Source of the DNA: Mycolicibacterium nivoides
Lineage (GTDB): Bacteria > Actinomycetota > Actinomycetes > Mycobacteriales > Mycobacteriaceae
Reading direction: 5' to 3'
DNA length: 64,000 nucleotides
Assembly (NCBI RefSeq): GCF_003855255.1
Contig: NZ_CP034072.1
Location: 5,421,705 to 5,485,704 of the forward strand
Below the pieces are notes generated by a model. It made no database searches. It was not told the DNA's origin and saw only the letters and a program-made list of their open reading frames with translations. The translations under genes were made by a program, and so were the position numbers. Of this stretch, positions 53,315 through 61,470 are shown piece after piece (the first letter of the stretch is position 1; every line of letters begins with the position of its first letter).

Positions 53315-54166
53315 CTAGCCGGAGAGGTTGAAGTTGCCGTTGGAGCCATAGACGGCCAGGGAGATCAGCAGCGTGATCGAGACGACGACGATCAGTGACG
53401 TCCGCACCGCGTTCCCGACCGCCACGCCCACGCCGGCCGGTCCGCCGGTTGCGAAGAAGCCGTAGTAGGTGTGCACCAACAGGATCGCCAACGCCATCAG
53501 CAGTGCCTGCAGGAACGACCAGAGCAGGTCGATCGGGTTGAGGAACGTGCTGAAGTAGTGGCCGTACAGGCCGCCCGACTGCCCGAGCAGCACCACGGTG
53601 GTGAACTGGCTGGCCAGGAACGACAGGATCACCGCGATCGAGTACAGCGGCGTGATGGCGATCATCCCGGCCACGATCCGCGTCGATACCAGGTATTCGA
53701 CCGGGCGGATGGCCATGGCCTCCAGGGCGTCGACCTCTTCGTTGATCCGCATCGCGCCGAGCTGTGCGGTCACCCCGGCACCGAAGGTGGCGGCCAGGCC
53801 GATACCGGCGACGATGGGCGCCGAAATCCGGACATTGATGAAGGCCGCCAGGAATCCGGTGAGTGCCTCGATGCCGATGTTGCCCAGCGAGCTGTAACCC
53901 TGGATGGCCAGGACCCCGCCGGTGGCCAGCGTCAGAAACCCGACGATCACGACGGTTCCACCGATCATCGCCAATGTTCCTGCGCCCATGCTGATTTCGG
54001 CGATCAGCCGGACGACTTCCTTGCGGTAGTGCGCGGCCGCAAAGGGCATGCCCGCCAGGGCCCGGCCGTAGAACAGGACATGGTCACCGATGCCGCTCAG
54101 CACGGTCCCGGGCCGCCGCACGGCCCGGGACAGGCGCGGGTAAGCCGACTGGAGTACCGCCGTCAT
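53315..54166 (-). CDS. yrbEB: YrbE-type (MlaE) permease subunit B
   Basis: 283 residues with five to six membrane segments. MlaE signature in AQLGAMRINEEVDALEAMAI and RPVEYLVSTRIVAGMIAITP; the preceding GIGLAATFGAGVTAQLGAMR forms the elbow helix that contacts the ATPase. Together with YrbEA it forms the membrane channel of the Mce ABC-type importer. The energising ATPase (MceG/Mkl) is not in this operon, as usual in mycobacteria, where one MceG encoded elsewhere serves all mce loci. ATGA overlap with yrbEA. Confidence 0.94.
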   Translation of the reverse strand: MTAVLQSAYPRLSRAVRRPGTVLSGIGDHVLFYGRALAGMPFAAAHYRKEVVRLIAEISMGAGTLAMIGGTVVIVGFLTLATGGVLAIQGYSSLGNIGIEALTGFLAAFINVRISAPIVAGIGLAATFGAGVTAQLGAMRINEEVDALEAMAIRPVEYLVSTRIVAGMIAITPLYSIAVILSFLASQFTTVVLLGQSGGLYGHYFSTFLNPIDLLWSFLQALLMALAILLVHTYYGFFATGGPAGVGVAVGNAVRTSLIVVVSITLLISLAVYGSNGNFNLSG

Positions 54167-54933
54167 CGCGTCGTCATCTGGATGCCGATGGCGGTGACCA
54201 CCACGTTGACCACGAACAATGCCATGAAGGCGTAGACGACTGTCTCGTTGACAGCGTTGCCCACCGCTTTGGCACCTCCACCCGAGACGGTCAACCCGCG
54301 GTAGCAGGCGACCAGCCCGGCGATCAGGCCGAACAACGCCGCCTTGACACAGGAGATGACGACCTCCGGGATGCCGGTGAGCAGGGTGATGCCTGCGGCG
54401 AACGCGCCGGGATTGACGTCTTGCACGAACACCGAGAACAGGTATCCGCCAAGGATTCCGATGATCACGACGACGCTGTTGAGCAGTAGCGCCACCAGAC
54501 CCGAGGCCAGCATCCGCGGGGTGACCAGACGCTGGATCGGATTGATGCCGAGGACCTCCATGGCGTCGATCTCTTCACGGACGGTGCGCGACCCCAGGTC
54601 GGCACACATCGCGGTCGCCCCGGCGCCGGCGACGATCAGCACCGTCACCATGGGCCCGACCTGGGTGACGGCGCCGAATGCCGCGCCCGCCCCGGAGAGA
54701 TCTGCCGCGCCCAGTTCGCGAAGGAGGATGTTCAAGGTGAACGACACCAGGACGGTGAACGGGATCGCCACCAGAAGGGTCGGCGCCATGGAAACCCGTG
54801 CCACGAACCAGGATTGGTCAAGGAACTCACGCCATTGGAATGGCCTGCGCACCACGAATCTGGCGGCATCCACCGACATGGCGAACAACCCACCCACCCC
54901 CTCGAGTGGGCCGGCGAGTTGTCGCTGCAGCAT
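54163..54933 (-). CDS. yrbEA: YrbE-type (MlaE) permease subunit A
   Basis: 256 residues. MlaE signature: AMCADLGSRTVREEIDAMEV, LGINPIQRLVTPRMLASGLV. Five predicted membrane segments. First gene of the eight-gene yrbEA-yrbEB-mceABCDEF operon. An alternative ATG at 54882 would remove 17 residues. The 213-bp region upstream, shared with a divergent hydrolase gene, contains a long imperfect palindrome that may bind a regulator of both. Confidence 0.93.
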   Translation of the reverse strand: MLQRQLAGPLEGVGGLFAMSVDAARFVVRRPFQWREFLDQSWFVARVSMAPTLLVAIPFTVLVSFTLNILLRELGAADLSGAGAAFGAVTQVGPMVTVLIVAGAGATAMCADLGSRTVREEIDAMEVLGINPIQRLVTPRMLASGLVALLLNSVVVIIGILGGYLFSVFVQDVNPGAFAAGITLLTGIPEVVISCVKAALFGLIAGLVACYRGLTVSGGGAKAVGNAVNETVVYAFMALFVVNVVVTAIGIQMTTR

Positions 54934-55046
54934 CCGGTTCTCCGTTCTTTGCCTGAATCACACCCGGGGGTTGTTATGACCCGGACCACACGCCTCGACC
55001 GGGAACGATCACAGTTCGCCATCGGTCACGCCACCACGTGTCCCAC

Positions 55047-55086
55047 CCACCGGGAATTTGGCTCCCTGCGCGTCAAATTCCGGTGG
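55047..55086. promoter_or_regulatory. Long inverted repeat between yrbEA and the divergent hydrolase
   Basis: CCACCGGGAATTTG (55047-55060) and CAAATTCCGGTGG (55074-55086) form a 13-bp inverted repeat with a single bulged G, separated by 13 bases. It lies about midway in the 213-bp gap between divergent starts 54933 and 55147, so it could serve as an operator for both the mce operon and the hydrolase. I see no convincing -10/-35 pair with it. The TetR at 56049 and IclR at 56820 are candidate binders. Confidence 0.5.
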
Positions 55087-55146
55087 TCACCCGGTCAGCG
55101 GAACACTCCGTTGCCGCTGCGGAGCGAGCGTGTGAGGGTGGGCGCA

Positions 55147-56052
55147 ATGGGTCAGCACGACGAAAGAAACTCTGTGTCGAATTCTGTTTCGGTCAGCAGT
55201 CATACCGGTACGGCGGATGCGCTTCGTGAGATCAGCACCAGTGCAGGGACTTTGCGTTACTACGACGTCGGCAACGGTCCAACCGTGCTGTTCTTGCACG
55301 GTTCGGGCCCCGGGGTTACGGGCTGGCGCAACTTCCGCGGAGTACTGCCGACGTTCGCCGAACGCTTCCGGTGCCTGGTCCTGGAGTTTCCCGGCTTCGG
55401 GGTTTCGGACGATTGGGGCGGGCACCCGATGGTCACCGCTCAGGGCGCCGTGACTCCGTTCCTCGACGCCCTGGGCATCGAACGAGTGGACATCGTCGGC
55501 AACTCGATGGGCGGCGGTGTCGGGATAAACACAGCGATCAACACGCCCGAACGGGTCGGACGCCTGGTGACGATCGGCGGGATCGGCACCAGCATCTTCT
55601 CCCCCGGCCCCAGCGAGGGGATCCGCCTGCTCCAGGAATTCACCGACAACCCGACCCGGCAGCGCCTCGTCGACTGGCTGCATTCCATGGTCTATGACCG
55701 GTCGCTGGTCACCGAGGAGCTCATCGAGGAGCGCTGGACGCTGGCGACCGACCCGGAGACGTTGGCCGCCGCACGCCGGATGTACGGGAAGGCCGCGTTC
55801 GCAGCGATGATGGCATCGATGGCAGCTTCAGACCTGCCGATGCCCTGGGCACGGATGCACAAGGTGTCGGCGCCGACGCTTCTGACGTGGGGACGCGACG
55901 ATCGCGTGAGTCCGCTTGACATGGCATTGATTCCGATGCGCACCATTCCCAACGCCGAGCTTCACGTGTTCCCCAACTGCGGGCACTGGGCCATGATCGA
56001 AGCGAAGACCGCCTTCGAGTCCGTGGTCACGACGTTCCTCAACACGGACTAG
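55147..56052 (+). CDS. Alpha/beta-hydrolase of the meta-cleavage (C-C bond) hydrolase type
   Basis: 301 residues from ATG 55147; GTG 55132 is possible. Oxyanion region FLHGSGPGVTGWRNFRGVLP, typical of BphD/MhpC/HsaD-like enzymes; nucleophile elbow VDIVGNSMGGGVGINTAI with the Ser at ~119; Asp in LLTWGRDDRVSPLDMA and His in NCGHWAMIEA. Such enzymes split vinylogous 1,5-diketones formed after ring cleavage, although some are simple esterases. The gene is divergent from the yrbE-mce operon, so substrate import and ring breakdown may be coordinated. Its last four bases overlap the convergent TetR gene. Confidence 0.85.
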   Translation: MGQHDERNSVSNSVSVSSHTGTADALREISTSAGTLRYYDVGNGPTVLFLHGSGPGVTGWRNFRGVLPTFAERFRCLVLEFPGFGVSDDWGGHPMVTAQGAVTPFLDALGIERVDIVGNSMGGGVGINTAINTPERVGRLVTIGGIGTSIFSPGPSEGIRLLQEFTDNPTRQRLVDWLHSMVYDRSLVTEELIEERWTLATDPETLAAARRMYGKAAFAAMMASMAASDLPMPWARMHKVSAPTLLTWGRDDRVSPLDMALIPMRTIPNAELHVFPNCGHWAMIEAKTAFESVVTTFLNTD

Positions 56053-56693
56053 CGGCCTGCGCTCAACCGCTCCAGACCAGCCAGCACCATGCCGATTCCG
56101 GACCGGTGCGCGGCTATCAACTCGTCGAGCTCGTGCGGCTCCTTGGCGTCGGTCCACCAGATGTAGGCATTGCTGCTCACGTGGACGATAAGCCTGCTCG
56201 GCAGTGAGCGCGTGAACACGTCAGCGCCCAAGTCGTAGTACCCAGCGAGGAACTCGGTGATGGCGTCGGCGAGGTTCTCGCTCCATTCCATCCATCGCAA
56301 GCGGTACTGCGGCGTTTCAGCAACGAGCGACATGAGTTTGCGTGCGGTCTCGACCGACTGGCGGTGCTGGGCGCCGGCTGACTGCCGGTGCCTGACTTCG
56401 ACTGTGAACATGTCGACGAGGACATCGACGGGGTTCGAATCTGCTGCGGCGCAGGCCAACAGAGCGCGCATGTGGTTTTCACTTCGCAGGAACAACGGCC
56501 CTAGGACGTCTTCTTTGACAGGGAAGTGGCGGTAGAACGTCCGCGTGGCGATGCCGACTTCGGCGCAGATGCGCTCCACGGTCGCCGTGGTGTCGCCGTC
56601 GGCGATGAAGATATCGCACGCGGTCCTGGCGATATCGATCCGCAATTCTTCAGCGCGACGCTCGGTGAGCGTCGGCCCCTTACCTCTGGGCAT
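56049..56693 (-). CDS. TetR-family transcriptional regulator
   Basis: 214 residues. HTH at ~20-62: IARTACDIFIADGDTTATVE, then RICAEVGIATRTFYRHFPVK with the recognition helix ATRTFYRHF. The remainder is a helical ligand-binding domain with an unusual Trp-rich segment (LRWMEWSENL, YIWWTDAKEP). It is divergent from the IclR regulator with 126 bp between and nested palindromes in that gap, so it probably represses itself and the IclR gene, and perhaps the catabolic operon. It overlaps the hydrolase gene end by 4 bp. Confidence 0.88.
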   Translation of the reverse strand: MPRGKGPTLTERRAEELRIDIARTACDIFIADGDTTATVERICAEVGIATRTFYRHFPVKEDVLGPLFLRSENHMRALLACAAADSNPVDVLVDMFTVEVRHRQSAGAQHRQSVETARKLMSLVAETPQYRLRWMEWSENLADAITEFLAGYYDLGADVFTRSLPSRLIVHVSSNAYIWWTDAKEPHELDELIAAHRSGIGMVLAGLERLSAGR

Positions 56694-56769
56694 TCGATGA
56701 TTGTCGTAGCAACAAGCTGTGAGGCACGCGACCTCCTTTACTTCGCGGACGCGATGTGCCTAGACTCAC

Positions 56770-56808
56770 ACCTGTCACGTTGTGACACATATGCAGAGTA
56801 TGACAGGT
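56770..56808. promoter_or_regulatory. Nested palindromic operators between TetR and IclR genes
   Basis: Inner site: TGTCAC-GTT-GTGACA (56773-56787), a perfect 6-3-6 repeat. Outer repeat: ACCTGTCA (56770-56777) and TGACAGGT (56801-56808), perfect 8-bp arms 23 bp apart, sharing the TGTCA half-site. Three half-sites in 39 bp suggest cooperative binding by dimers. The site lies 12 bp before the IclR start and 77 bp before the TetR start, so it can control both. Confidence 0.65.
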
Positions 56809-56819
56809 ATGGAGGTGTT

Positions 56820-57671
56820 GTGGCAACGTCGCATGACGACGGAACTCCCATAGCGATGCTCGATCGGGTGGCTTCCATTCTGGACGTCTTCGTTGCACGA
56901 CAAGCGCTCTCGCTGGCGGAGATCAGCCGGTATTCGAACGTGCCCCGCTCTTCAGCTCATCGCATCCTGCAGGGCCTGGTGCAGTTGGGCTGGGTCGAAC
57001 GCCAGGGAGCCAAATATGCGCTTGGACTGAGGATGTTCGAACTCGGCAGCCAGGCAGTACGGCAGCGCCGGGTCCCCGAGGCGGCGCTGCCGGTGATGGC
57101 GGACCTGCACCGGCGAACCGGTCTGACGGCACATCTGAGCGTCCTGGCGGATACGCATGTGCTGCACATCGAACGCTTCGGCAAGTGGCCCAACTCGGGC
57201 GATTGTTGGCAGGTGGGTTCCAGGCAGCCCGCGGAACAGAGTGCCGCCGGCCGCGCATTGCTGGCACAGATGGACGAGTCAGCCTGGCCGGACTTTCGGT
57301 TCGCGGTGACGTCGCCGTACGGAATTCGCAACCGAGCGGAGTTGGATCGAAACCTGGCCACGGTGCGCGCCCGCGGAGGGGTCGCCCTCGATGCGGACGG
57401 CTGTGAGCAAGGAGTCACCGTCGTAGCCGCCCCCATCGGCGTATACGAGGGCGGCAGCCGGTTCGCCCTGTCACTGTGCGGGCCCACCAGGTCGACACGC
57501 GTCGAGCCTGTCGCCGCCGCGGTGCACAGCGCGTCGTGGGCCATCTGTCATGCCCTGGCGGAAGTTTCGCGCAGCGGCGGCAGTCTGACACGCGCGGCAC
57601 ACCGCATGGTGACGCCGGCCATGATCCATCGGACCGGTGAGACCACGGTGGCCGCCGCCGGAGGTAGGTGA
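56820..57671 (+). CDS. IclR-family transcriptional regulator
   Basis: 283 residues from GTG 56820, chosen for GGAGG five bases upstream and domain boundaries. Winged HTH at ~14-75 (AMLDRVASILDVFVARQALS, LAEISRYSNVPRSSAHRILQ) and IclR effector domain to ~255 (RRTGLTAHLSVLADTHVLHI, SAAGRALLAQMDE, GVALDADGCEQGVTVVAAPI). IclR proteins often activate aromatic, terpenoid or steroid catabolism in response to pathway intermediates. It is convergent with the SDR gene (7-bp gap), at the end of the catabolic operon that it probably governs. Confidence 0.88.
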   Translation: MATSHDDGTPIAMLDRVASILDVFVARQALSLAEISRYSNVPRSSAHRILQGLVQLGWVERQGAKYALGLRMFELGSQAVRQRRVPEAALPVMADLHRRTGLTAHLSVLADTHVLHIERFGKWPNSGDCWQVGSRQPAEQSAAGRALLAQMDESAWPDFRFAVTSPYGIRNRAELDRNLATVRARGGVALDADGCEQGVTVVAAPIGVYEGGSRFALSLCGPTRSTRVEPVAAAVHSASWAICHALAEVSRSGGSLTRAAHRMVTPAMIHRTGETTVAAAGGR

Positions 57672-57678
57672 CGAAGTC

Positions 57679-58521
57679 CTAGCGGCGCAAATACCTCAGG
57701 GCATAGTGGGGAAGCCGGGATGTGGGTACCCGCCTGGGCCAGTCGGCCGCCCGGAAATAGGCGTCTGAACCACCATCGACGAAGATCACGCTGCCGCACA
57801 GGAACTCAGCCGCATCGGAGAGCATGAAGACCATCCACTCCGCGAGATGTTCAGGATTTCCGAAGCCGCCGACGGGGACCGGAAAGGACTGCACCGCCTT
57901 GGCTTCTCGTGGGGAGGCCAGTTGCTTCTCCAGTAGCGGTGTTCTGATCGCCCCGGGAGCAATCGCATTGAGGCGGATCCCCGCGCCCGCCCAGTCCGCG
58001 AGCACCGCATTGCGTCGCACCCATCGTGATACCGCAATCTTGGATGCCCCGTAGGTGAGCGAGGGCGCAACCGAGCGGTACCGATGCAAGGTCTTGACCG
58101 CGCGGCCGAGATCGTCGCGCAACAGCGCCCGCACCGCACGTACCGGCACCATCGGCATGGTGCTGCTCGAATTGCTGCCCACGACCACTACTTTTGCGTT
58201 GCCGCACGCTGCGAACGCAGGCTGCCACGCGTGCAGCAGATCGACCACACCGAAGTAATTGACCGACAGGATCAGCCGCACGGCGTCTCGGTCCGGAAGT
58301 GGACCGACGCCGGCGGCCATGACCGCGCCGTCAAGCCGCCCGTCGGCCAGCTCAAGCACCGCCGCAGCCGCCTGCGCACGACCCTGTGCAGTAGAAAGGT
58401 CCGCGACCACGTCGGCATCGCGCAGATCGACACCGATCACGCGATGTCCATCGGACCGCAACCGCTCAGCCGCCGCGCGACCCATCCCAGACGCGGACCC
58501 GGTCACCGCATAGGTACCCAT
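57679..58521 (-). CDS. Short-chain dehydrogenase/reductase
   Basis: 280 residues from ATG 58521. Cofactor motif TYAVTGSASGMGRAAAERL (TGxxxGxG) with Asp in VIGVDLRDADVVADL, which favours NAD(H); catalytic Ser region VVVVGSNSSSTMP; YGASK (~residue 165) with Tyr and Lys; and FLCGSVIFVDGGSDAYFRA near the C-terminus. The extra segment after the Ser strand (VPVRAVRALLRDDLGRAVKT) is longer than usual and may cap the active site. It resembles 3-alpha-hydroxysteroid-type SDRs with short GSNSS strands. It is the last gene of the seven-gene catabolic run, 2 bp after the EthD-like gene. Confidence 0.88.
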   Translation of the reverse strand: MGTYAVTGSASGMGRAAAERLRSDGHRVIGVDLRDADVVADLSTAQGRAQAAAAVLELADGRLDGAVMAAGVGPLPDRDAVRLILSVNYFGVVDLLHAWQPAFAACGNAKVVVVGSNSSSTMPMVPVRAVRALLRDDLGRAVKTLHRYRSVAPSLTYGASKIAVSRWVRRNAVLADWAGAGIRLNAIAPGAIRTPLLEKQLASPREAKAVQSFPVPVGGFGNPEHLAEWMVFMLSDAAEFLCGSVIFVDGGSDAYFRAADWPRRVPTSRLPHYALRYLRR

Positions 58522-58523
58522 GT

Positions 58524-59297
58524 TCACCAGTCCTGCCAGGGGATGATCGTGTTCAGCGGGGTGTCGATGACGCATTCTCCCGCCGAAGTCCCTGAAGGGT
58601 TCTGCCTCAGGCACTCGGAAATGGCCCCGGTGACGCGGACCGGATCGTCATCGAGGTACAGCAGACGGATGCGAAGACCACCTGGAGGATCTGAGGCCTC
58701 CGCCGAGCGCAGACCCAGCCCATCGGCCTGGTGGCGGTCCAGCGCGAACGTCCACGCCCCGGCCACTCCGTCCAGTTCGAGCAGAGCTGGAATCGCCACC
58801 CGGTCCTCCCATTGGTGATGCTTGTGAGCATCAGCGCCATAGGGTTCGGCGAACCGTGTCATTGTCAGGTACAGCCCACGGTTGGGCCGGTAGGGGATCA
58901 CGCCGGGCGACACCAGCGCCGATGCCGACGCGTAGCCCTTGACGGGTCGGAAGAACGCGAGCACCGTGCGCCGGACGCCGGGGATCATCGGCCCCCGGCC
59001 CCACTGGAACGAATCGGCACCAAGCTGCTCCCACTCGCGCACCGATTGTTCGACCGGGGAGCGGAACCAGTACATCGCGACGTAGTCGGTATCAGCCTGT
59101 GCGGGTTCGGCGGTGGACACGTCGCGGCACGCCTCCGGGCGGCTCCAGCGGTCTCCCCATGCGATCCCGGGTAGCGCAAGATTCTCCGGGCGATGATCCA
59201 GTTGATGCCATTCGTTGTAGCGGCGGTGTTCCTCATCTCCTCCGCCGTCGAGCACGACGAACGAAAAGAACACCAAAGGGCATTCGACAGCGGACAT
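58524..59297 (-). CDS. Duplicated EthD-like dimeric alpha/beta-barrel protein
   Basis: 257 residues with an internal repeat: YNEWHQLDHRPENLALPGI (N-terminal half, ~28-46) and HHQWEDRVAIPALLELDGV (C-terminal half, ~157-175) both follow the EthD/DABB pattern with a charged helix and a strand turn. Between them lie two ferredoxin-like units. Such proteins, often near P450 or BVMO genes in degradation clusters, bind or process reactive products; catalytic function is rarely proven. It sits between an SDR and a SnoaL-like gene with 2-bp and 9-bp gaps, all on the minus strand. Confidence 0.7.
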   Translation of the reverse strand: MSAVECPLVFFSFVVLDGGGDEEHRRYNEWHQLDHRPENLALPGIAWGDRWSRPEACRDVSTAEPAQADTDYVAMYWFRSPVEQSVREWEQLGADSFQWGRGPMIPGVRRTVLAFFRPVKGYASASALVSPGVIPYRPNRGLYLTMTRFAEPYGADAHKHHQWEDRVAIPALLELDGVAGAWTFALDRHQADGLGLRSAEASDPPGGLRIRLLYLDDDPVRVTGAISECLRQNPSGTSAGECVIDTPLNTIIPWQDW

Positions 59298-59306
59298 GAC
59301 ATCCTC

Positions 59307-59801
59307 TCAGATCTGTTCGGGGACGGCCGATCCCGCCAACCCGAGGTTGAGCAGAGTGTGCGCGTACGGATTCCCGTTGAGCAACCGGCTGGTGCGCGCC
59401 GTGATCTGCCATTGCCCATCAAGACGTTCCAGCGCGAAATGGTTGGCGGTCGCTCGCCACACCCGGTAGCCAGATGCGCCATCACGCAACAGCACGAGTG
59501 ATTCACACACCGCGACGGCGGAGTCGCCGTCCACCGTCACCACCGCCGGGCCCAGGAAATGGCAACAGCCCGCTGCCACCAGATCCTGATGACCGGACGA
59601 GCTGACCATCTGGTGTACCCCGTTTCGGCCGGTCATCAGCCAGTCCTCGACATCGTAGGTGCCGTCCAGCGCCCACAGTGCAGCGGCATTGTCGGCGTTG
59701 CCCGCATCCACCGAAGGACCGTATGAAGCAATTAGTTTCGTGATGGCGAGCTCGTCCTCTAGGCTCTGGAGGCGGGCCAGTATCTGGTGTTCGATGGTCA
59801 T
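59307..59801 (-). CDS. SnoaL/NTF2-like small protein
   Basis: 164 residues from ATG 59801, with GAGGAG upstream. A cone-shaped NTF2 fold is suggested by LQSLEDELAITKLIASYGPS (helix 1), VDAGNADNAAALWALDGTYD, the central sheet (VVTVDGDSAVAVCESLVLLR; YRVWRATANHFALERLDGQW) and QITARTSRLLNG. This is the SnoaL_4 type, which includes steroid isomerases, limonene-epoxide-like hydrolases and dehydratases. Its Asp/His residues (DAGN, GHQD) could be catalytic, but the reaction is not certain. It fits the catabolic operon as an isomerase or hydratase step. Confidence 0.8.
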   Translation of the reverse strand: MTIEHQILARLQSLEDELAITKLIASYGPSVDAGNADNAAALWALDGTYDVEDWLMTGRNGVHQMVSSSGHQDLVAAGCCHFLGPAVVTVDGDSAVAVCESLVLLRDGASGYRVWRATANHFALERLDGQWQITARTSRLLNGNPYAHTLLNLGLAGSAVPEQI

Positions 59802-59833
59802 GGGTACCGCTCCTCTATATCGCTTAGCCGCCG

Positions 59834-60628
59834 TCAGTGCGCCCCCGCGATGAGCGCCGCGATTGCCCGATGTGTTTCCAGCACCACGCGGCTTCGGTCC
59901 GGAGCGCTGTTGGCCTCGGCGCGGTCCGCGTTGCCGCCGGCCACCCATACCGGTCCGTCGGCCAGGTGGGCCAGCCCCTCGGCAGCCATTTCCGCCGGCT
60001 CGTTGACCAGGATCCCGGGAGCATCGAAGTTCAATCCGACCCGCTCCATCGCCGGAGTGCGTGTCACACCCAGCACCAGTTCGAGGACGTCGACATTGCG
60101 TTCACGCAGTTCCAACCAGAGGCTTTCGGCGAACATCCGGGAGAATGCCTTGGCACCGGCATAGATGGAGTGCCGCCACGCACCCATGTAACCCGAAAGT
60201 GAGCCGACGATCATGATGCCGCCACGGCCACGCTCGGCCATCGGGCGTCCATAGTGCTGCACCATCTCGAGCATCCGGGTCACATTGAGGTCGGTGACCT
60301 TCTGGAACTCGGCCAGGTCGGTATCGAGGAACAGTTCGTTGCACGTGCTCGCGCCGGCGTTGTAGATCAGCAGCCCCACCTCGAGATCGGCGGTGTCCTC
60401 GGCGATCCGCGAAACCGACTGCGGATCCAGTAGATCCAGCGAGATCGCCCGCACCTCGACACCCAGCTCACGGCACTGGTCAGCGGTGTCGGTCAACGGA
60501 CCGGGCTTGCGGGCGATGAGCACCAGATTGAATCCGGCTACGGCCAGTTGGCGGGCGAACTCGGCGCCCACGCCCTCGGACCCCCCGGCGATCACAGCCC
60601 AGGGTCCGTACTTGGCCAAATCAGTCAT
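59834..60628 (-). CDS. Short-chain dehydrogenase/reductase
   Basis: 264 residues. Cofactor motif WAVIAGGSEGVGAEFARQLA (GGSxGxG) and Arg in LIARKPGPL, which favours NADP(H); NAG in LLIYNAGAS; Ser in IMIVGSLSGYMG; and the catalytic YAGAK (~residue 155). It resembles 17-beta-hydroxysteroid/very-long-chain 3-oxoacyl reductase-like SDRs. Part of the minus-strand catabolic run between the SnoaL-like gene (32 bp) and the mycofactocin-type SDR (8 bp). Confidence 0.88.
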   Translation of the reverse strand: MTDLAKYGPWAVIAGGSEGVGAEFARQLAVAGFNLVLIARKPGPLTDTADQCRELGVEVRAISLDLLDPQSVSRIAEDTADLEVGLLIYNAGASTCNELFLDTDLAEFQKVTDLNVTRMLEMVQHYGRPMAERGRGGIMIVGSLSGYMGAWRHSIYAGAKAFSRMFAESLWLELRERNVDVLELVLGVTRTPAMERVGLNFDAPGILVNEPAEMAAEGLAHLADGPVWVAGGNADRAEANSAPDRSRVVLETHRAIAALIAGAH

Positions 60629-60636
60629 GGTGCTTC

Positions 60637-61470
60637 CTATCGTTGGGTACTTCCGGCGTCAACCGGCAGGCTTGCTGCCGTGACGTAGCGAGCTTCATCT
60701 GAAGCCAGGAACAAGCTCGCGTTCGCTATGTCGACGGGCTGCACCCACGGCACGTCAAGCAAGTTCATCCGAGTTGCGGCCGCGGCGAATTCGTCACGGG
60801 TCGGCGGACGGTCCAGGTCCGGCCGAAACCCGCTGCGGACGACGTCGTTCTGGATCAGGGGCGTGTCGACGTTGGTCGGAAGGACACAGTTGACCCGAAT
60901 CCCATGGGGCGCCATGTCATGCGCCAGGCTCCGCATCAGCCCCACGACGCCGTGTTTGGCGGCGGTGTAGTGGGCGACCCCGACCAGGCCCCGCAGACCC
61001 GCAATCGAGCTGACCAGAATCACCGACCCCGCACCACGCCCGATCAGATGGGGCGCGGCGGCTGTGCAGGTATTCCACACCCCGGTGAGGTTGATGTCGA
61101 GCATGGTGCGCCACGCCGCCTCGGAGAGGTCGACGGCGGCACCCCGCGAGGTGATTCCCGCAGTGGCACAGACGATATCGAGGCCGTCGAAACGGGCCAC
61201 TCCACGATCGACGGCCGCACGCAGTTCGTCGGTGTCCCGGACATCGACGATGTCGGTGACGATCCGCCCACCCGCCTGCTCGACAAGGCGAGCAGTGTCA
61301 GCGAGATCGTCCGGCGTGCTGTGCGGCACCGTCACCGACTCGATCGGCCCGCACACATCAATTGCGATGATGTCCGACCCTTCTTCCGCAAATCGGACTG
61401 CCTGGGCGCGACCGATGCCCCGGGCCGCACCGGTGATCAGGGCGGTCTTGCCCCTCAGCCTGCCGGTCAT
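60637..61470 (-). CDS. Mycofactocin-coupled SDR (TIGR03971-like)
   Basis: 277 residues. Cofactor motif ALITGAARGIGRAQAVRFAE, then DIIAIDVCGPIESV and TPDDLADTARLVEQAGGRIV, an insert typical of the mycofactocin-associated SDR family, which bind nicotinamide tightly and pass electrons to mycofactocin. Catalytic residues: Ser in VILVSSIAGLRG, and YTAAKHGVVGLMRSLA (Tyr and Lys, ~residue 168). C-terminal VQPVDIANASLFLASDEARY and PVDAGSTQR. It probably oxidises an alcohol on a terpenoid or steroid-like substrate. Overlaps the next gene by ATGA. Confidence 0.87.
   Translation of the reverse strand: MTGRLRGKTALITGAARGIGRAQAVRFAEEGSDIIAIDVCGPIESVTVPHSTPDDLADTARLVEQAGGRIVTDIVDVRDTDELRAAVDRGVARFDGLDIVCATAGITSRGAAVDLSEAAWRTMLDINLTGVWNTCTAAAPHLIGRGAGSVILVSSIAGLRGLVGVAHYTAAKHGVVGLMRSLAHDMAPHGIRVNCVLPTNVDTPLIQNDVVRSGFRPDLDRPPTRDEFAAAATRMNLLDVPWVQPVDIANASLFLASDEARYVTAASLPVDAGSTQR

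Noticed and set aside
54814..55146. N-terminal extension of the hydrolase into the yrbEA gene
   Set aside because: The frame is open only by chance; it runs antisense through yrbEA and shows no domain.
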